64,000 bases of DNA, from assembly GCA_034509735.1 (NCBI GenBank), contig JACGWO010000002.1, positions 41,099,855 through 41,163,854 on the forward strand. Direction: 5' to 3'. This DNA is from Sesamum alatum. Its lineage: Eukaryota; Streptophyta; Magnoliopsida; Lamiales; Pedaliaceae. The translations under genes and the position numbers were made by a program. A model generated the notes under the pieces. It searched no databases and was not told the origin of the DNA. It saw only the letters and a list, made by a program, of their open reading frames with translations. This document shows, piece by piece, positions 1 to 10,312 of the stretch (the first letter of the stretch is position 1; every line of letters begins with the position of its first letter).

Positions 1-150
1 TCACATAATAAATATATTATTATACAATTAATTCAGGTTTAATTAAATAAAGTTTGCGCTAGAATTTCCATGGCAACCTAAAGGGAGAAGTCCGGTGTTC
101 TAAATACACAATAAAAGCCTATTACAGAAGATACTAATGTGGTGGACATC

Positions 151-927
151 AATGTTTTAAAATTTGGATAGTTGATCGAATCGAAAAATTGAATTAGTCA
201 AGGATCACTGATTCGACTATGGTCGAATCAGTAATGTCATAATTATATCATAATAAAAATTAATATATATAATTATATTAAAATAATAAAAAATATAAAA
301 ATATAAATAAGTTTTTGTTGAAGTTCATATAAGAATTAAAAGTATCTCAAAACATGATAGTAAAATAAGTATATTAAAGATTTAGGCCAAAAAAAAAAAA
401 AAAAAAATTACGTAAATAACAAAAATAACGAATTATTACCATTATAATTAAGTCATAACTAAATTTTATTGCCAATAAATAGATAGCATTCCTCATTTTA
501 AAAATAATATATAAATATTATTCTACTAATTATTTAATTAGAAACTTAAGTAATCATAAAAGATAATAATTTAATTAGATTACACACTTAATTAATTTGC
601 TCATTTATAAATATATAATTGAACTAATTATTAAAATATCAGTGTTGGTTTCTTGATTTTTTTCTCAATTTTTATATATAATGTCATGGTTCAATTTTAA
701 ATTGTATTAATTTTTGAAAAATTTAAAAAGTTCATGAACTGACCGGTTCACTTGACCCAGAACCGGGTCAATTAGGTCACCGGTTCAATTGGCGGTTCAA
801 GCTATTTTCAAAATATAGAACGGTTTTTATGCTAGTCTGGTTTTATGGGTTGAACCGGAGCGTTTTAAGGATTGGGTAACGATGTTACCGGTCCGACCAA
901 CCGGTTCGGGCTGGGTTTTAAAACACT
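151..927. mobile_element. Non-autonomous Mutator-like element (MULE) with 10-bp target duplication
   Basis: The element begins AATGTTTTAAAA and ends TTTTAAAACACT, so its ends are inverted repeats matching at 11 of 12 positions. It is flanked on both sides by the identical 10-mer ggtggacatc (141-150 and 928-937). A target duplication of 9-11 bp with this type of end is typical of Mutator-like elements. The right part is rich in the words GGTTC, ACCGG and GAACCGG. No coding capacity is seen, so this is a deletion derivative moved by a transposase encoded elsewhere. The superfamily is inferred from duplication length; the boundaries are seen directly. Confidence 0.8.
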
Positions 928-969
928 GGTGGACATCCTTCAATGTGAAAGGTCTGAAATTGAAAAATT

Positions 970-1137
970 ATTATCCCGATTAAGTTTGGTCGAACAAATC
1001 AATTATAGAGTAATTGTAATACACTTGTTATGTGATTGATCATTTTTCTTAAATTGTACATCAATCACACAAAAAAATATATTATATTTGTCATATAATT
1101 TGTTCAAATTTAATCTAATCGGTCCAGCTTATTATTT
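970..1137. repeat. Dispersed foldback MITE, family C (copy 1)
   Basis: About 170 bp with the core tgtgattgatca followed by an inverted tcaatcacac, so the middle folds back. The outer arms contain taagtttggtcgaacaaat and its inverted counterpart. Related copies lie at 4447-4613, 12927-13072, 56476-56651 and 63826-63970. The family is non-coding; its superfamily was not determined. Confidence 0.65.
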
Positions 1138-1598
1138 CCTACCCATTCCCGAGGCCTAGTTTAATAGATATACATATATGATTACACGTCAACAGTAATT
1201 GAATGAGTGTTAGAAGATACATTTATATGAAATTCACTTCTGCATAACAACACAATTTAATGCCCTCTCATTTTCTGTGCACAAAATGCATTACACATTC
1301 AATTAAAAATTCGTCAACGAAATTTTTTATGCATTTCATCGGATTACATCACGTATATCTATATAGTCTTTGTTAATAAATTGAATTTTTATTATAGAAT
1401 AATATATCTTGTATGTATTATATAGATTATATAATTTTTTAATAATATATATTAAATAAAAATCAAATTGGCTAGCATAAAATTACCCGGGAAGTCATTG
1501 CATTGAGCATAAAGACGGTAGGCATCTTCTACCACGTTTTGGGATCACTAGTTAATTAACATGTATGTATTTCTTTTGAAAATTAATAAATATAATTA
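1138..1598. other. AT-rich spacer without recognised features
   Basis: I see no open reading frame of family character, no tRNA and no clear terminal repeats in this stretch. It is AT-rich intergenic DNA between two foldback elements. Confidence 0.5.
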
Positions 1599-2035
1599 AA
1601 TTAAGGGCAAATTGCAGACGTCTCTCCTAAGGTTTGTCATAATTACAAATACTCCTCGTTGTTTGAAAAATTACAAATACCTCCCGAGGTTTGTAATTTT
1701 TAACCAAATGTCTGAAATTGGTCATTTTGCTCTTGAATTTTTTATTAAAATTGTAGAAAAATCACCCGAGACAAATTCCATTATTGTTCATCTATGTAAA
1801 AAATTTAAGAAACCTCTCCATGTGCATTGTAGTCCAAAAAAACTTTAAGAATTAAATAAAAAATAATTCAGTGCATAACGGTATTTTGGTCAGTTCACCC
1901 ATAAAAATGGATGGAAATAGGTTATTTGTTAGACGGTTACAAACCTTCGGGGGGGTATTTGTAATTTTTCAAACAACGATGAAATATTTATAATTATGAC
2001 AAACCTCAGAAAAAATAGTTGTAATTTACCCTTAA
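1599..2035. repeat. Foldback (long terminal inverted repeat) MITE, family A, copy 1
   Basis: The ends are about 80-bp inverted repeats: the left arm starts ttaagggcaaattgcagac and the right arm ends gtaatttacccttaaa. Both carry ggtttgtcataattacaaat and cgttgtttgaaaaattac in opposite orientation. The short reading frame across this element is only repeat sequence. A second full copy is at 31139-31563 and a deleted copy at about 58265-58520. Non-autonomous; superfamily unassigned. Confidence 0.75.
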
Positions 2036-2193
2036 ATTAATTTATAACTTAAAAATATGCTCGCATACACGGGTGGACTGTACATCGTTGTGCAACATTA
2101 AAATGGGATAGAAGATCTTTGACCGTTGTTTGCTGTTCTTATAATTACTTTCTTTCATTACGAACATCTTATATTGTATAAATACACTTGTTA

Positions 2194-4054
2194 TCACACA
2201 TTTGCTGGAACAAGCTTAAACCATTGTACTTGTGGATTATCAGCACAAGTAGGAAAATCGACAAGATTGTCTCCAACACAAAGACATTTCTTGGTCACAA
2301 GTGTGGACTCAGAAGCATTCCTTTCCAAGCACAAATACTTCCCTTCTCCATTTTGTGCACCCAAATGAAGCCCAGAGCTCGAAACATACTTCCACTTGCT
2401 CCCATTGCTCGAGCAATCATCGAAAATACGGGCGGCCTCAGCGTCTCCTGCCACCCCCAGGCATCGTGGACTTCCCGCCACCTTGATCGACCCACCGTCT
2501 TGGTGTTGATCCCAACGGCTCGCAGTTTTGCAGTTGGCCAAGATAATATTTGTCTTGCCAATTTGAACGCATTGGCCGCTTTGCGGATGGAACATTATGT
2601 AGTAGGTCGGGCGATTAGTCTCAGGCTCTGAACGATGTAGCAACATCTGATTAGTGTATGATTGAACGAGAGTAATCAATCACATGACAAACATGTTTTA
2701 CGAATGAAGAATAAACATGATCTATAATAAGAATTATTACCTTGATTGAGTTGTCTTATAAGTTGCAATCTGTCTAGAAAAGCAGGATTCCTAGGACGAT
2801 CCCAGTTAAGGTCATTAACTCCATAAACTTCTTCAAGATTAAGTGTCCCCTCTCTGAGCATGTAGCTGCCTTGAAAAGTCCATAACGCCCAATCAATATC
2901 TGTCTCGGCCGCAACTGCCAACAAGCAACTTATGTACCTGTTGTCTGCCTCATTTACACCTCTTTGGTCTATACCAAATTCACTCAGAAAAAGAGGGAAA
3001 GGGCTGTCGCCTGTGGTCAAGAAAACATAGTTGTCTCGAGCTGTTCTGGCTGCAGCAGCACATAGGCTGTTTGTCTCGGCGGCCCATTTGTCGGCAGGGG
3101 TGCCAAATGCATACCAATGTGCTTCGTACACTAATTTGTTGTTCAGATTCACTCCCAATGGCTTTGCCTTCAAAAATCCGAGGTTGGTGTCATAGTATAG
3201 CCCTGAGACGATGACGAGAAAATCAGGATTTTCTCGGTGGATCGTGTTGGCGCCTTCTTGCATGTATTTATACCAGTCGGCCTCGTTCTGCCGGTCACCT
3301 CGCAGTTCATTTCTAAGGCTCATACCTATGACCTACAAAATCAAGTTGTCGATTAATGGTAATAAGAACCCGAATTGGGCCGGATTATAGTTCTGTAAAT
3401 GATTCTGTTCGATCAAAATCAATTTATATACAAATCAAATTTATATATATATATATATAAGAACTCACCGCGGAATTACCCTTATACGTCCTCGCAACAT
3501 CAGCCAGGCCCTTCAGCCATTCCGTGGGATCAAACTCAGCATCGCCAAAGAACCCGTTGCCGTCACCACCGCCACAACACCAATTAGGCAAGCTAACATG
3601 GTTATCCAGCACCACCATGAGATTATTCTTCTCAAGCTCATCAACCACAGCCCTGTGAATTTTCCACGACACTCATGTTCAAGAACTGAGGGTTGTTCTT
3701 ACCAATGCCCGCTTTTGCATCTTTCAGGCCATATTTATCCAGGGATTCGGACACCGTAAGCTTGCCGTAATCAGGCCTGGTGAACATAAAGGTAGCCCAT
3801 GTGAATCTCACGCAGTTGAAGCCGGTCGCAGCTACCTGCCTCGCTATATAGCTCAAGGGCTTCTTTTCCAGGCCTTCCGCAATCATCGGTTGTAGGTGAG
3901 AAACCCAATTCACACAGGCTAATTTTACTCGTTGTCCGGTCGCCTGATCGACTATCCACCTGGAATTTGTCGACAGGGTGCGTGAATCACAAAATGCAGC
4001 AATTTGCAGAAAACATAACAGGAAAATGGCTTCAGGACATCTTCTGCCTGCCAT
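2194..4054 (-). CDS. Secreted GH5 glycoside hydrolase with C-terminal ricin-B-like lectin domain (copy 1; one frameshift)
   Basis: Exons, in transcript order, are 4054-3469, 3332-2741 and 2627-2194, joined by GT-AG introns. The start MAGRRCPEAIFLLCFLQIAA is a signal peptide. The GH5 barrel follows, with the proton-donor Glu in SLRNELRG and the nucleophile Glu in LSEFGID, both in exon 2. Exon 3 encodes a lectin-like trefoil ending QWFKLVPANV. The plant family (Arabidopsis At1g13130 type) is thought to act on cell-wall or other beta-glucosides outside the cell; the substrate is unknown. One extra base in the T-run 3660-3663 shifts the frame after ...MSVVE and produces a stop ten codons later. 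Without it the reading phase closes and the product would be 536 residues, exactly the length of copy 2. It is therefore either a very young pseudogene or carries an assembly indel. Confidence 0.85.
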
Positions 4055-4105
4055 TTATTTCTAGCAAAGGGGTTTTACTTCTGTTCAAGTGTGATTGTCT
4101 TAGGT

Positions 4106-4117
4106 CTTATATATAGG
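4106..4117 (-). promoter_or_regulatory. TATA box of GH5 copy 1
   Basis: Read on the minus strand this is CCTATATATAAG, about 55 bp upstream of the start codon at 4054. That spacing predicts a 5' leader of only 20-30 bases. Inferred from sequence and spacing only. Confidence 0.5.
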
Positions 4118-4446
4118 TAACATTTCCAGGACGTCATTAATCTAGGATGCCTGTTAAAATCTAGTCTAGCTTGTCTTCGTTGTTACGGACCAATTATATA
4201 ACAAGTGTAATCAGATTAAATTGTCTGGAGGAAAGTCTCGTTATTGTTCTTTTCTGTTATAGTGTATCAGTATGAACTGCTAAAATTCATCACTGCAAGT
4301 ACAAGTCTTAGACGGGGAGAAAAATGCCGGAAATGCATAATTAATGTGCAAATTTGTATGTATAGGGTAAAGGGTCCATTAATTCAGGAGATGTTAATGG
4401 CAAAACGTTAACGTCATTCTTGTGAAAGGTGTCAGATGAGGAAATT

Positions 4447-4613
4447 TATTATCCAAATGATGTTTAGCCGAATCAAATTAATAACACAATAAGTGTACTA
4501 TATATGTTATATAATTGATCATTTTTTCTGAACTGTACACCAATCACACGATAAATGTATTATATTTTCATATAATTGATTCAGATCCGATCAAACCCAA
4601 CGTGAGTTACAAT
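4447..4613. repeat. Dispersed foldback MITE, family C (copy 2)
   Basis: Carries the family core: ataattgatcattttttctg followed by gaactgtacaccaatcacac, with outer arms gccgaatcaaattaat and attgattcagatccgatc. It is similar to copy 1 over its full length. Confidence 0.65.
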
Positions 4614-4779
4614 TTGCTGTGAAATGATTCCCGGGGGTTGGATATGTATTTGTCAACAACAATTAAATGAGTACTATAAAAGATATGTTTCATTTATTGT
4701 TCTAATTAGTTTGACAACGTTGGCAGCAGTAAATGCACAAGACTTTTGATTGAATTTGAAGGCTATTTTCTGGTAGAGA

Positions 4780-5020
4780 TCCATATATATATATATATAT
4801 ATAGGGTTTAATGTAATTTACTTTTCTGTGTTTTTTAGAATGGATCAATTTACCTTTCTGTCTAGGGATGTAAATTGCTCCATTTTGAAAAACACGGGGA
4901 GGTAAATTGATTTATTTTAAAAAAACACAGAGAGGTAAATTGTTATTTTATTTTCATAAAGGGTAATTTCAACATTTACAATATCATAGGGGATTGCTTG
5001 CATTTTTTCCTATATACATA
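4780..5020. repeat. Foldback repeat beside an (AT)n microsatellite
   Basis: An (AT)n tract (about 4782-4803) is followed by gggtttaatgtaatttac, then several alternating copies of gaggtaaattg and its complement caatttacc. The right side ends near aaagggtaatttcaaca. The arms are imperfect inverted repeats. A related sequence lies at about 57215-57375. The remainder to 5552 shows nothing recognisable. Confidence 0.45.
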
Positions 5021-5552
5021 TATTGAAATGATAATTATATGATTATATAATTACATCGACATCTCGATAAATTGAGCAGCACAGCAATTCAATTAATACA
5101 TCAATATAACTAAGAATAATAAATAAATTATAATGACTTATATGAAGTGAGACAAATAGGCACACATTCGAAGAGATTCAAAACTATGATTTTGAATTAT
5201 TCATTGCATCTCAACCTTAATCATTAGAATAAGAGATTATTGGTAGGGATGCATACTTTGGAAACCAGAAAGTACTCCTACAGAAGAATGCAAAGCATTC
5301 TTGAGGAATTTCATTCATTGGATCTTGAATTCGAGTGGAAAATAATAAAGAGCAATTTCTTCCTTTTGGGTAAATGAGGACAAAAGACTTGTATGCATGC
5401 ATGGATGTGATCATCATTGATTTTTATAATAATTCTATAAATTGTGGAAATTTTCATAATTCTCATAATTAGTGTTTTGTTAGAATGGGAAGTCCAAATG
5501 ACATCAATTTTTCAGTGATTTCACAGTTCTTTCTTTGATTGATTGGTTCATG

Positions 5553-5795
5553 CACTAGAACAACATTTGTTGTGGTCTACATTTTAATGACTATTAACTA
5601 AAAATCATAATAATAAGATTTATGCAAAATCTTAATTTATTCACAATGACTTAGCCATGGTAAAATATTTCAGCCGCACTCACAAAAACTACGTTCAAAA
5701 TGTTGTGCGATTGTGATTAATAATGATTTACTATAACTATTTATTTTTAATCAGAACAATTATATATAGTTAAATATTATTTATTTCTTGTAGTG
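5553..5795. mobile_element. Miniature CACTA (En/Spm) element, 243 bp, with 3-bp target duplication
   Basis: The left end is CACTAGAACAAC and the right end TTTCTTGTAGTG, so the terminal CACTA/TAGTG are inverted. The flanking trinucleotide atg is present on both sides (5550-5552 and 5796-5798), the 3-bp duplication typical of CACTA elements. No coding sequence. Confidence 0.7.
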
Positions 5796-5940
5796 ATGTT
5801 TAAATATGATAATATGATAGTATGACTAATCTTAAGAGAATCAAAATGCTTCTTGAATATATATATATATATATATATCAAAGTTGAAAGCTTAAAATAA
5901 TTGAATAAATCAAGTAAAAGCGCAAAATATAGGATATGGT

Positions 5941-8160
5941 TGTCAAAAAGTGTATAAACTACTAGCAAGTATATTAATGATTAAATAGTATAATAAGTAT
6001 TGATCCCACAAAAAATTAACAAAGTAATTATCAAAACTATAACTAATGTAATTATTTGGATGATCGGAAATGGAGTGACAATGATAAGTGTATAATCTGT
6101 CATATTTTGATAATTATAATGCCCTATTTTAAGGACTAATTATTCCTAATCATGTCGATTTATTGCATTTTCAGCAAAATACATCTTATAAGGAGTAAAG
6201 ATGGTAAATTAAAGCTAAGAATGACATTTGAAGGCATTTAAGGGAATAAGTGGAAAAGAGTGACAGATTCGAAGTTTATACTAAGCGTGCCCACGCTTAA
6301 CGCTGCAGTCAACTCAGGAGAAAAAGGAAAGCTGCAGATTTTGTTGAAGAAAGATGAAATGATTGCTGAAAGACTTTAGGAAAGATCCGAAATTTAGCTA
6401 TTTGATTGCTAGGAATTAAGTTGTTAACATTTTTATAAGCAATCATGTATTTACCCTTTTTTATATCTAGATTCGTGAAGTGCTAATAGTATAAATAGGA
6501 GGCACCTCACAACTCTAAAACCATCTCTTGTTTACATTGAATTCTAGATTATATTTTACCATTCCACTTCTTCTATCTCTCTTTAGTTTTAATATATTGC
6601 CCTATTGCTCATGGAATTCCACTCCTTAGTGTGTTATTCCATTAGCATGTTAGGCTAATTTCTTCATTTTCCGGTTAAAGTACGGTGATTGCTTGATTCT
6701 TAAAACGTTGTGAGATCTAATAGTGCTTACCACTTTTATTAAAATCAGTATTCATATTATTCTCTGCACTCTTTTTACAAACGTCTGATTTTTGAATAAT
6801 ATGGTCAGTTGTTCATTTTCAAGAAGGTTTGTTTAGCTATTTGAACTTACAAATCCGTAATTATTTGTTTAGTTCAATAATTAGTAGCAACATAGCATGA
6901 TTAATCGTGTCAAAGTGGTTGGTTATGTTATGGAGAATGCATGATCTAATCTAAATGAATCCTCGTAGGAATTTGTTGGTTAGGATCAGGCCCTTTTAGT
7001 TCTTAATGTTGTTAATAAGGGTGAGCTTGTTAGGTCGTACTAATGACCATAATTGATCTACGTGTTTTAATAACTGTTACATTTGCATCGATAATCAACT
7101 GACAGAATCAAGCATGAACCTAATTTAGCCGGGAAGTTTTCTTATCTATTCACTCTTCTCCTTTAAATCGTGCTTTGCTATTTTTAAAACTAAAATTGAA
7201 ACCCCCCTCCCCCCTCTTTTATTGCTTTTGTCCCTTTTTGAAGAAATCAACTTATCGGCGATCCCTGTGGATTCGACCCTACTTACCGCTTTTACAAGAA
7301 AGTAATTGTAGGAATTATTTTTTGTAGTTCCGACGCTCATCAGACAAACTACTAATGCTAAGAGAAATAACTAAAATAACTGATGGCAACAGATGTGTTG
7401 GAAAAAAATCAGAGATTGATGAAATGCTAAGGCTATAGGTCCACTTAATTGACCCAGTGAGTGTAGAATTAATGGATTAACCTGTCGACCAGATATTTTC
7501 ACACACATAATGGGTTATACCAAACCCATTACTATCATGGAATTAGTGGATTCCTCCTTTCTAAGACTCGTGATAATAATAGATTAGGATCTATGAAAAA
7601 CCTATGTAACTGGATAAATCGTGCCTATGTACACCTACATATCATTCAATCCACACTATAACCATGTCCACTATGTCAAATCCCCTTTTAGTTCATCAAC
7701 ACGATTATGTCAATCGAAGAGGTGATCAAACTCTCAAATAATAACAATACACATAATAATTTATGGACATGTAACAATAAAGCAGTAGAGTAATCCTGAA
7801 ACAACATTCACAACATTGATTCAATTAGGCCTTCGAGCAAAAAGTAAATTAGTGCTTGCTAACTAGATCTAAAACAAAAGGAAGAATTTAGAAAAACTCA
7901 TGGAGTAGAAAATCGAGTTTGAACGGTTGTCGCTCCAGTGCCGAATTGCCTTCTCCACTTGTCTAGTCGTTCTTCTCCCTCTGCTTAACGTGTGGAGATT
8001 CTCTCTAGAAAATTTTCCAACCCCTTATTTCATTTGACTTCTCTCTTTTATACTAGTTCCTAATTATGGGAGGAGGTGAAAAGAATCATCTTACTATCAA
8101 ACTCTTCTTCTTTCCTTCCTAATCCTTCTCCTACCAAAATTTTAAGAATAATTACAAGGA
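5941..8160 (-). mobile_element. Old LTR-like fragment in minus orientation, interrupted by a younger solo LTR
   Basis: The left part (5941-6081) reads tgtcaaaaagtgtataaac followed by attgatcccacaa, and continues after the nested insertion with gaaatgctaaggctataggt. These words resemble the reversed 3' part of plant Ty3/gypsy LTRs. The right boundary is unclear, and neither a partner LTR nor internal coding sequence is recognised. The class is from memory of such repeats and is not proven here. Confidence 0.4.
6082..7342 (+). mobile_element. Solo LTR, 1261 bp, with 5-bp target duplication
   Basis: It begins TGATAAG and ends CTCATCA (ends inverted, 6 of 7 matching), with the canonical TG...CA. 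The pentamer gacaa flanks it at 6077-6081 and 7343-7347. Near the right end lies gatccctgtggattcgac, a motif I associate with plant Ty3/gypsy LTRs. There is no internal region or second LTR, so it is what remains after recombination between two LTRs. It sits inside an older LTR-like fragment, which dates the order of insertion. The short minus-strand reading frame at its right end is not a gene. Confidence 0.8.
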
Positions 8161-8174
8161 AATGAGGTGACTCC

Positions 8175-8410
8175 ACCATATTGATTTTCGCAATTTAGTC
8201 CTGTAACTTTAGAAATTTGGCAATTTTGGTCATTTTTCGCCAGAAAAACGCATGTGCTGGGCACATAACCTTGACAATTGGGGCTTTCCGGCGAGATGAG
8301 ACCAAAATTGTCAAATTTTTTAAGTTACAAGACTAAATTGCAAAAATCAATTCGTATAGGACCAAAATTGCCACCCTTAAGTTACAGGATGAAAATTACA
8401 TTTTTCTCCC
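8175..8410. repeat. Foldback element, family D (left arm truncated)
   Basis: It has gattttcgcaatttagtcct and the inverted partner agactaaattgcaaaaatca, with aaaacgcatgtgctgggcac near the centre. The outer left arm seen in the copy at 9112-9400 is missing. The two copies bracket the tandem array between them. Confidence 0.6.
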
Positions 8411-8417
8411 TAAAAAA

Positions 8418-9105
8418 CTCATATTTTTTTGCTGAAAATTCCACTTTTTCTACTCCTCATAAAGAAATAAATTAATAATAATGTGAGCAATTGAAAAATT
8501 AGAGTGTAAAAATTATTTTTCAAAGTCTGTAAGGCAACAAGCTCCCAGTTTGATGAGGATTGTGTTGAAAACATAGACTATAAAAGTATTATTTTTACTA
8601 AAAAATCACCTATTTTTTATACTCTTCTTAGAGCAAAGAAATGAATAAAGTCCATACTTTAAAAAATTAGATCCATAAAAATTTAATTTTTCAACAATTG
8701 CAAATCAGCATGCCCCCAATATGGGGTGTGTTCAAGGAAGTGTTGAACAAATAGACTTCAAAAACTCATTTTTTGCTGAAAATTTCACTATTTTCATACA
8801 AAATATAGATTAATAACGCATTATAATTGAAAACTTAGAGGCCTAAAAATATATTTTTCAAACTTCGCAAATTAACATGCCCCAAAAAGGGGTTTGGCGA
8901 TGGTAACGTTGAACAAGTAAACTACAAAAATATTATTTTTCTACTAAAAATTCACCAATTTTTTACCCCTTAGAGAAAATAAATTAATAAAGTATATAAT
9001 TCAAAAAGTTAGAGCCATAAAAATATAATTTTCAAACCCCGTAGATCAACATGTCCCTAGCATAAGGTGTGTTGAGGGAAATGCTGAACAAATGAACTAA
9101 AAAAA
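8418..9105. repeat. Four-unit tandem array, unit about 166-178 bp
   Basis: Units start near 8418, 8587, 8765 and 8931. Each runs through a ttgctgaaaattccac or ttactaaaaaatcacc type start, then aataaattaataa, then ttagagccataaaaatat, then tcaaac..gcaaatcaacatgcccc, and ends near gttgaacaaatagact. Units are diverged, so this is an old or relaxed array. Unit length is in the range common for plant satellites, but only four units are present. Confidence 0.7.
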
Positions 9106-9111
9106 TAAAAA

Positions 9112-9400
9112 AATTGCAATTTTCATCCTGTAATTCAGTGTTGGCAATTTTGGTCCTGCACGAATTGATTTTCGCACTTTAGTCCTGTAACTTTAAAAAA
9201 ATGACAATTATGATCCTTTTCCGCCGGAAAAACGCATGTGTCGGGCACATGACATTTAAAATTGGGGCTCTCCGGCCAAATTGGACCAAAGTTGCCAATT
9301 TTCAAAATTATAGGACTAAATTGTGAAAATCAATTCGTGCAGGACCAAAATTGCCACTCCCTCTAAATTACAGGACGGAAAATGCATTTTTTTCCTATTT
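9112..9400. repeat. Foldback element, family D (complete copy)
   Basis: Left arm gcaattttcatcctgtaatt ... ggcaattttggtcctgcacg; right arm cgtgcaggaccaaaattgcc ... aaattacaggacggaaaatg. The two arms are long inverted repeats and the centre holds ccggaaaaacgcatgtgtcg. It shares most of its sequence with 8175-8410. Elements of this foldback style also appear at 11615-11925 and 60730-61150. Confidence 0.65.
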
Positions 9401-9699
9401 TAAATCAACAATTAAGTTGGAGACTCTTCAATTCCATCCCACCGCGTATCTGATAACCTGTGATCACGGGTTAAACTTACCGTGCTTCTGTCAATCGGAT
9501 TTCTGATAACATATGGGGCACAGGTTATCCTGGATGCATCTGCACAATTTCTCACACTTTTTCAAACTTGAGCTATTTTCTTGCAAACTCGTCTTTTTCC
9601 ATAAAAGCACCTAGAATACCAAAATTATACCCGAGAACAAATATCATATCATGAAAATATGGGGATATCAATAAAAAAATAAATCAAATAATTTTCCCC

Positions 9700-10312
9700 T
9701 AATTAGGATACTTGGATAGATGAAGGGTTCTCGGTTAGCATTACTATCCTAACAGTGCCGGATCATTTTTATGTGCAGCTTCTAACATTGCCGGATCACG
9801 GCTCCAGTTTAAAATATTAGTTTAAGTAATGTCTTACCTCATTGGCACTTAATATTAGTTTACAGTAATGTTTTATCACATATGCACGGATTCTGAGAGG
9901 AAAAATTACAATTTCATTCCCGCAAGCATAGAGGGGTCGGAGTGACAATTTTAGTCTTGTACATATCCATTCTGAAAATTTTATCCTACAATATAAAAAA
10001 GTTCGCACGTCGATGACAAAAATGGCCGTTATTAATTTGCTAAAATGGTCGGAAAAGTGCACCCAATTAATCCTGTCATGTTATAAGCAAATTCCCGTTA
10101 TTTTTATTTCTTAATGTGCAAAATTTTTAAAATTACAAAATAAAAATATCAAGATGTATCTGCACAGAACTAAAATTGCAATATTCTGGTTACAATATAC
10201 AGCTCTTTATATGTATATGCAAGAGTAGGAAAAAGTATGAGTGTTAATTAATCTTGAAACTAAAAAATAATTAAGGGATGGGAAGAAAGTAAGATGAGTC
10301 TCTTATAACAAT
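9700..10312. other. Repeat-derived spacer downstream of GH5 copy 2
   Basis: The stretch 9895-10190 (gaggaaaaattacaatttca ... ctaaaattgcaatattctgg) looks like another degraded foldback. The rest contains cagtgccggatc repeated near 9755 and 9790. The reading frame at 9817-10062 is judged a chance frame. Confidence 0.4.

Noticed and set aside
12..60. Possible promoter or gene end at the left edge
   Set aside because: Only AT-rich sequence; nothing to support a feature.
2126..2631. Plus-strand frames over GH5 copy 1 exon 3
   Set aside because: They lie opposite the lectin-domain exon, which has clear family sequence; the plus frames have none.
8278..8475. 65-residue frame
   Set aside because: It lies wholly within the family D foldback and the start of the tandem array.
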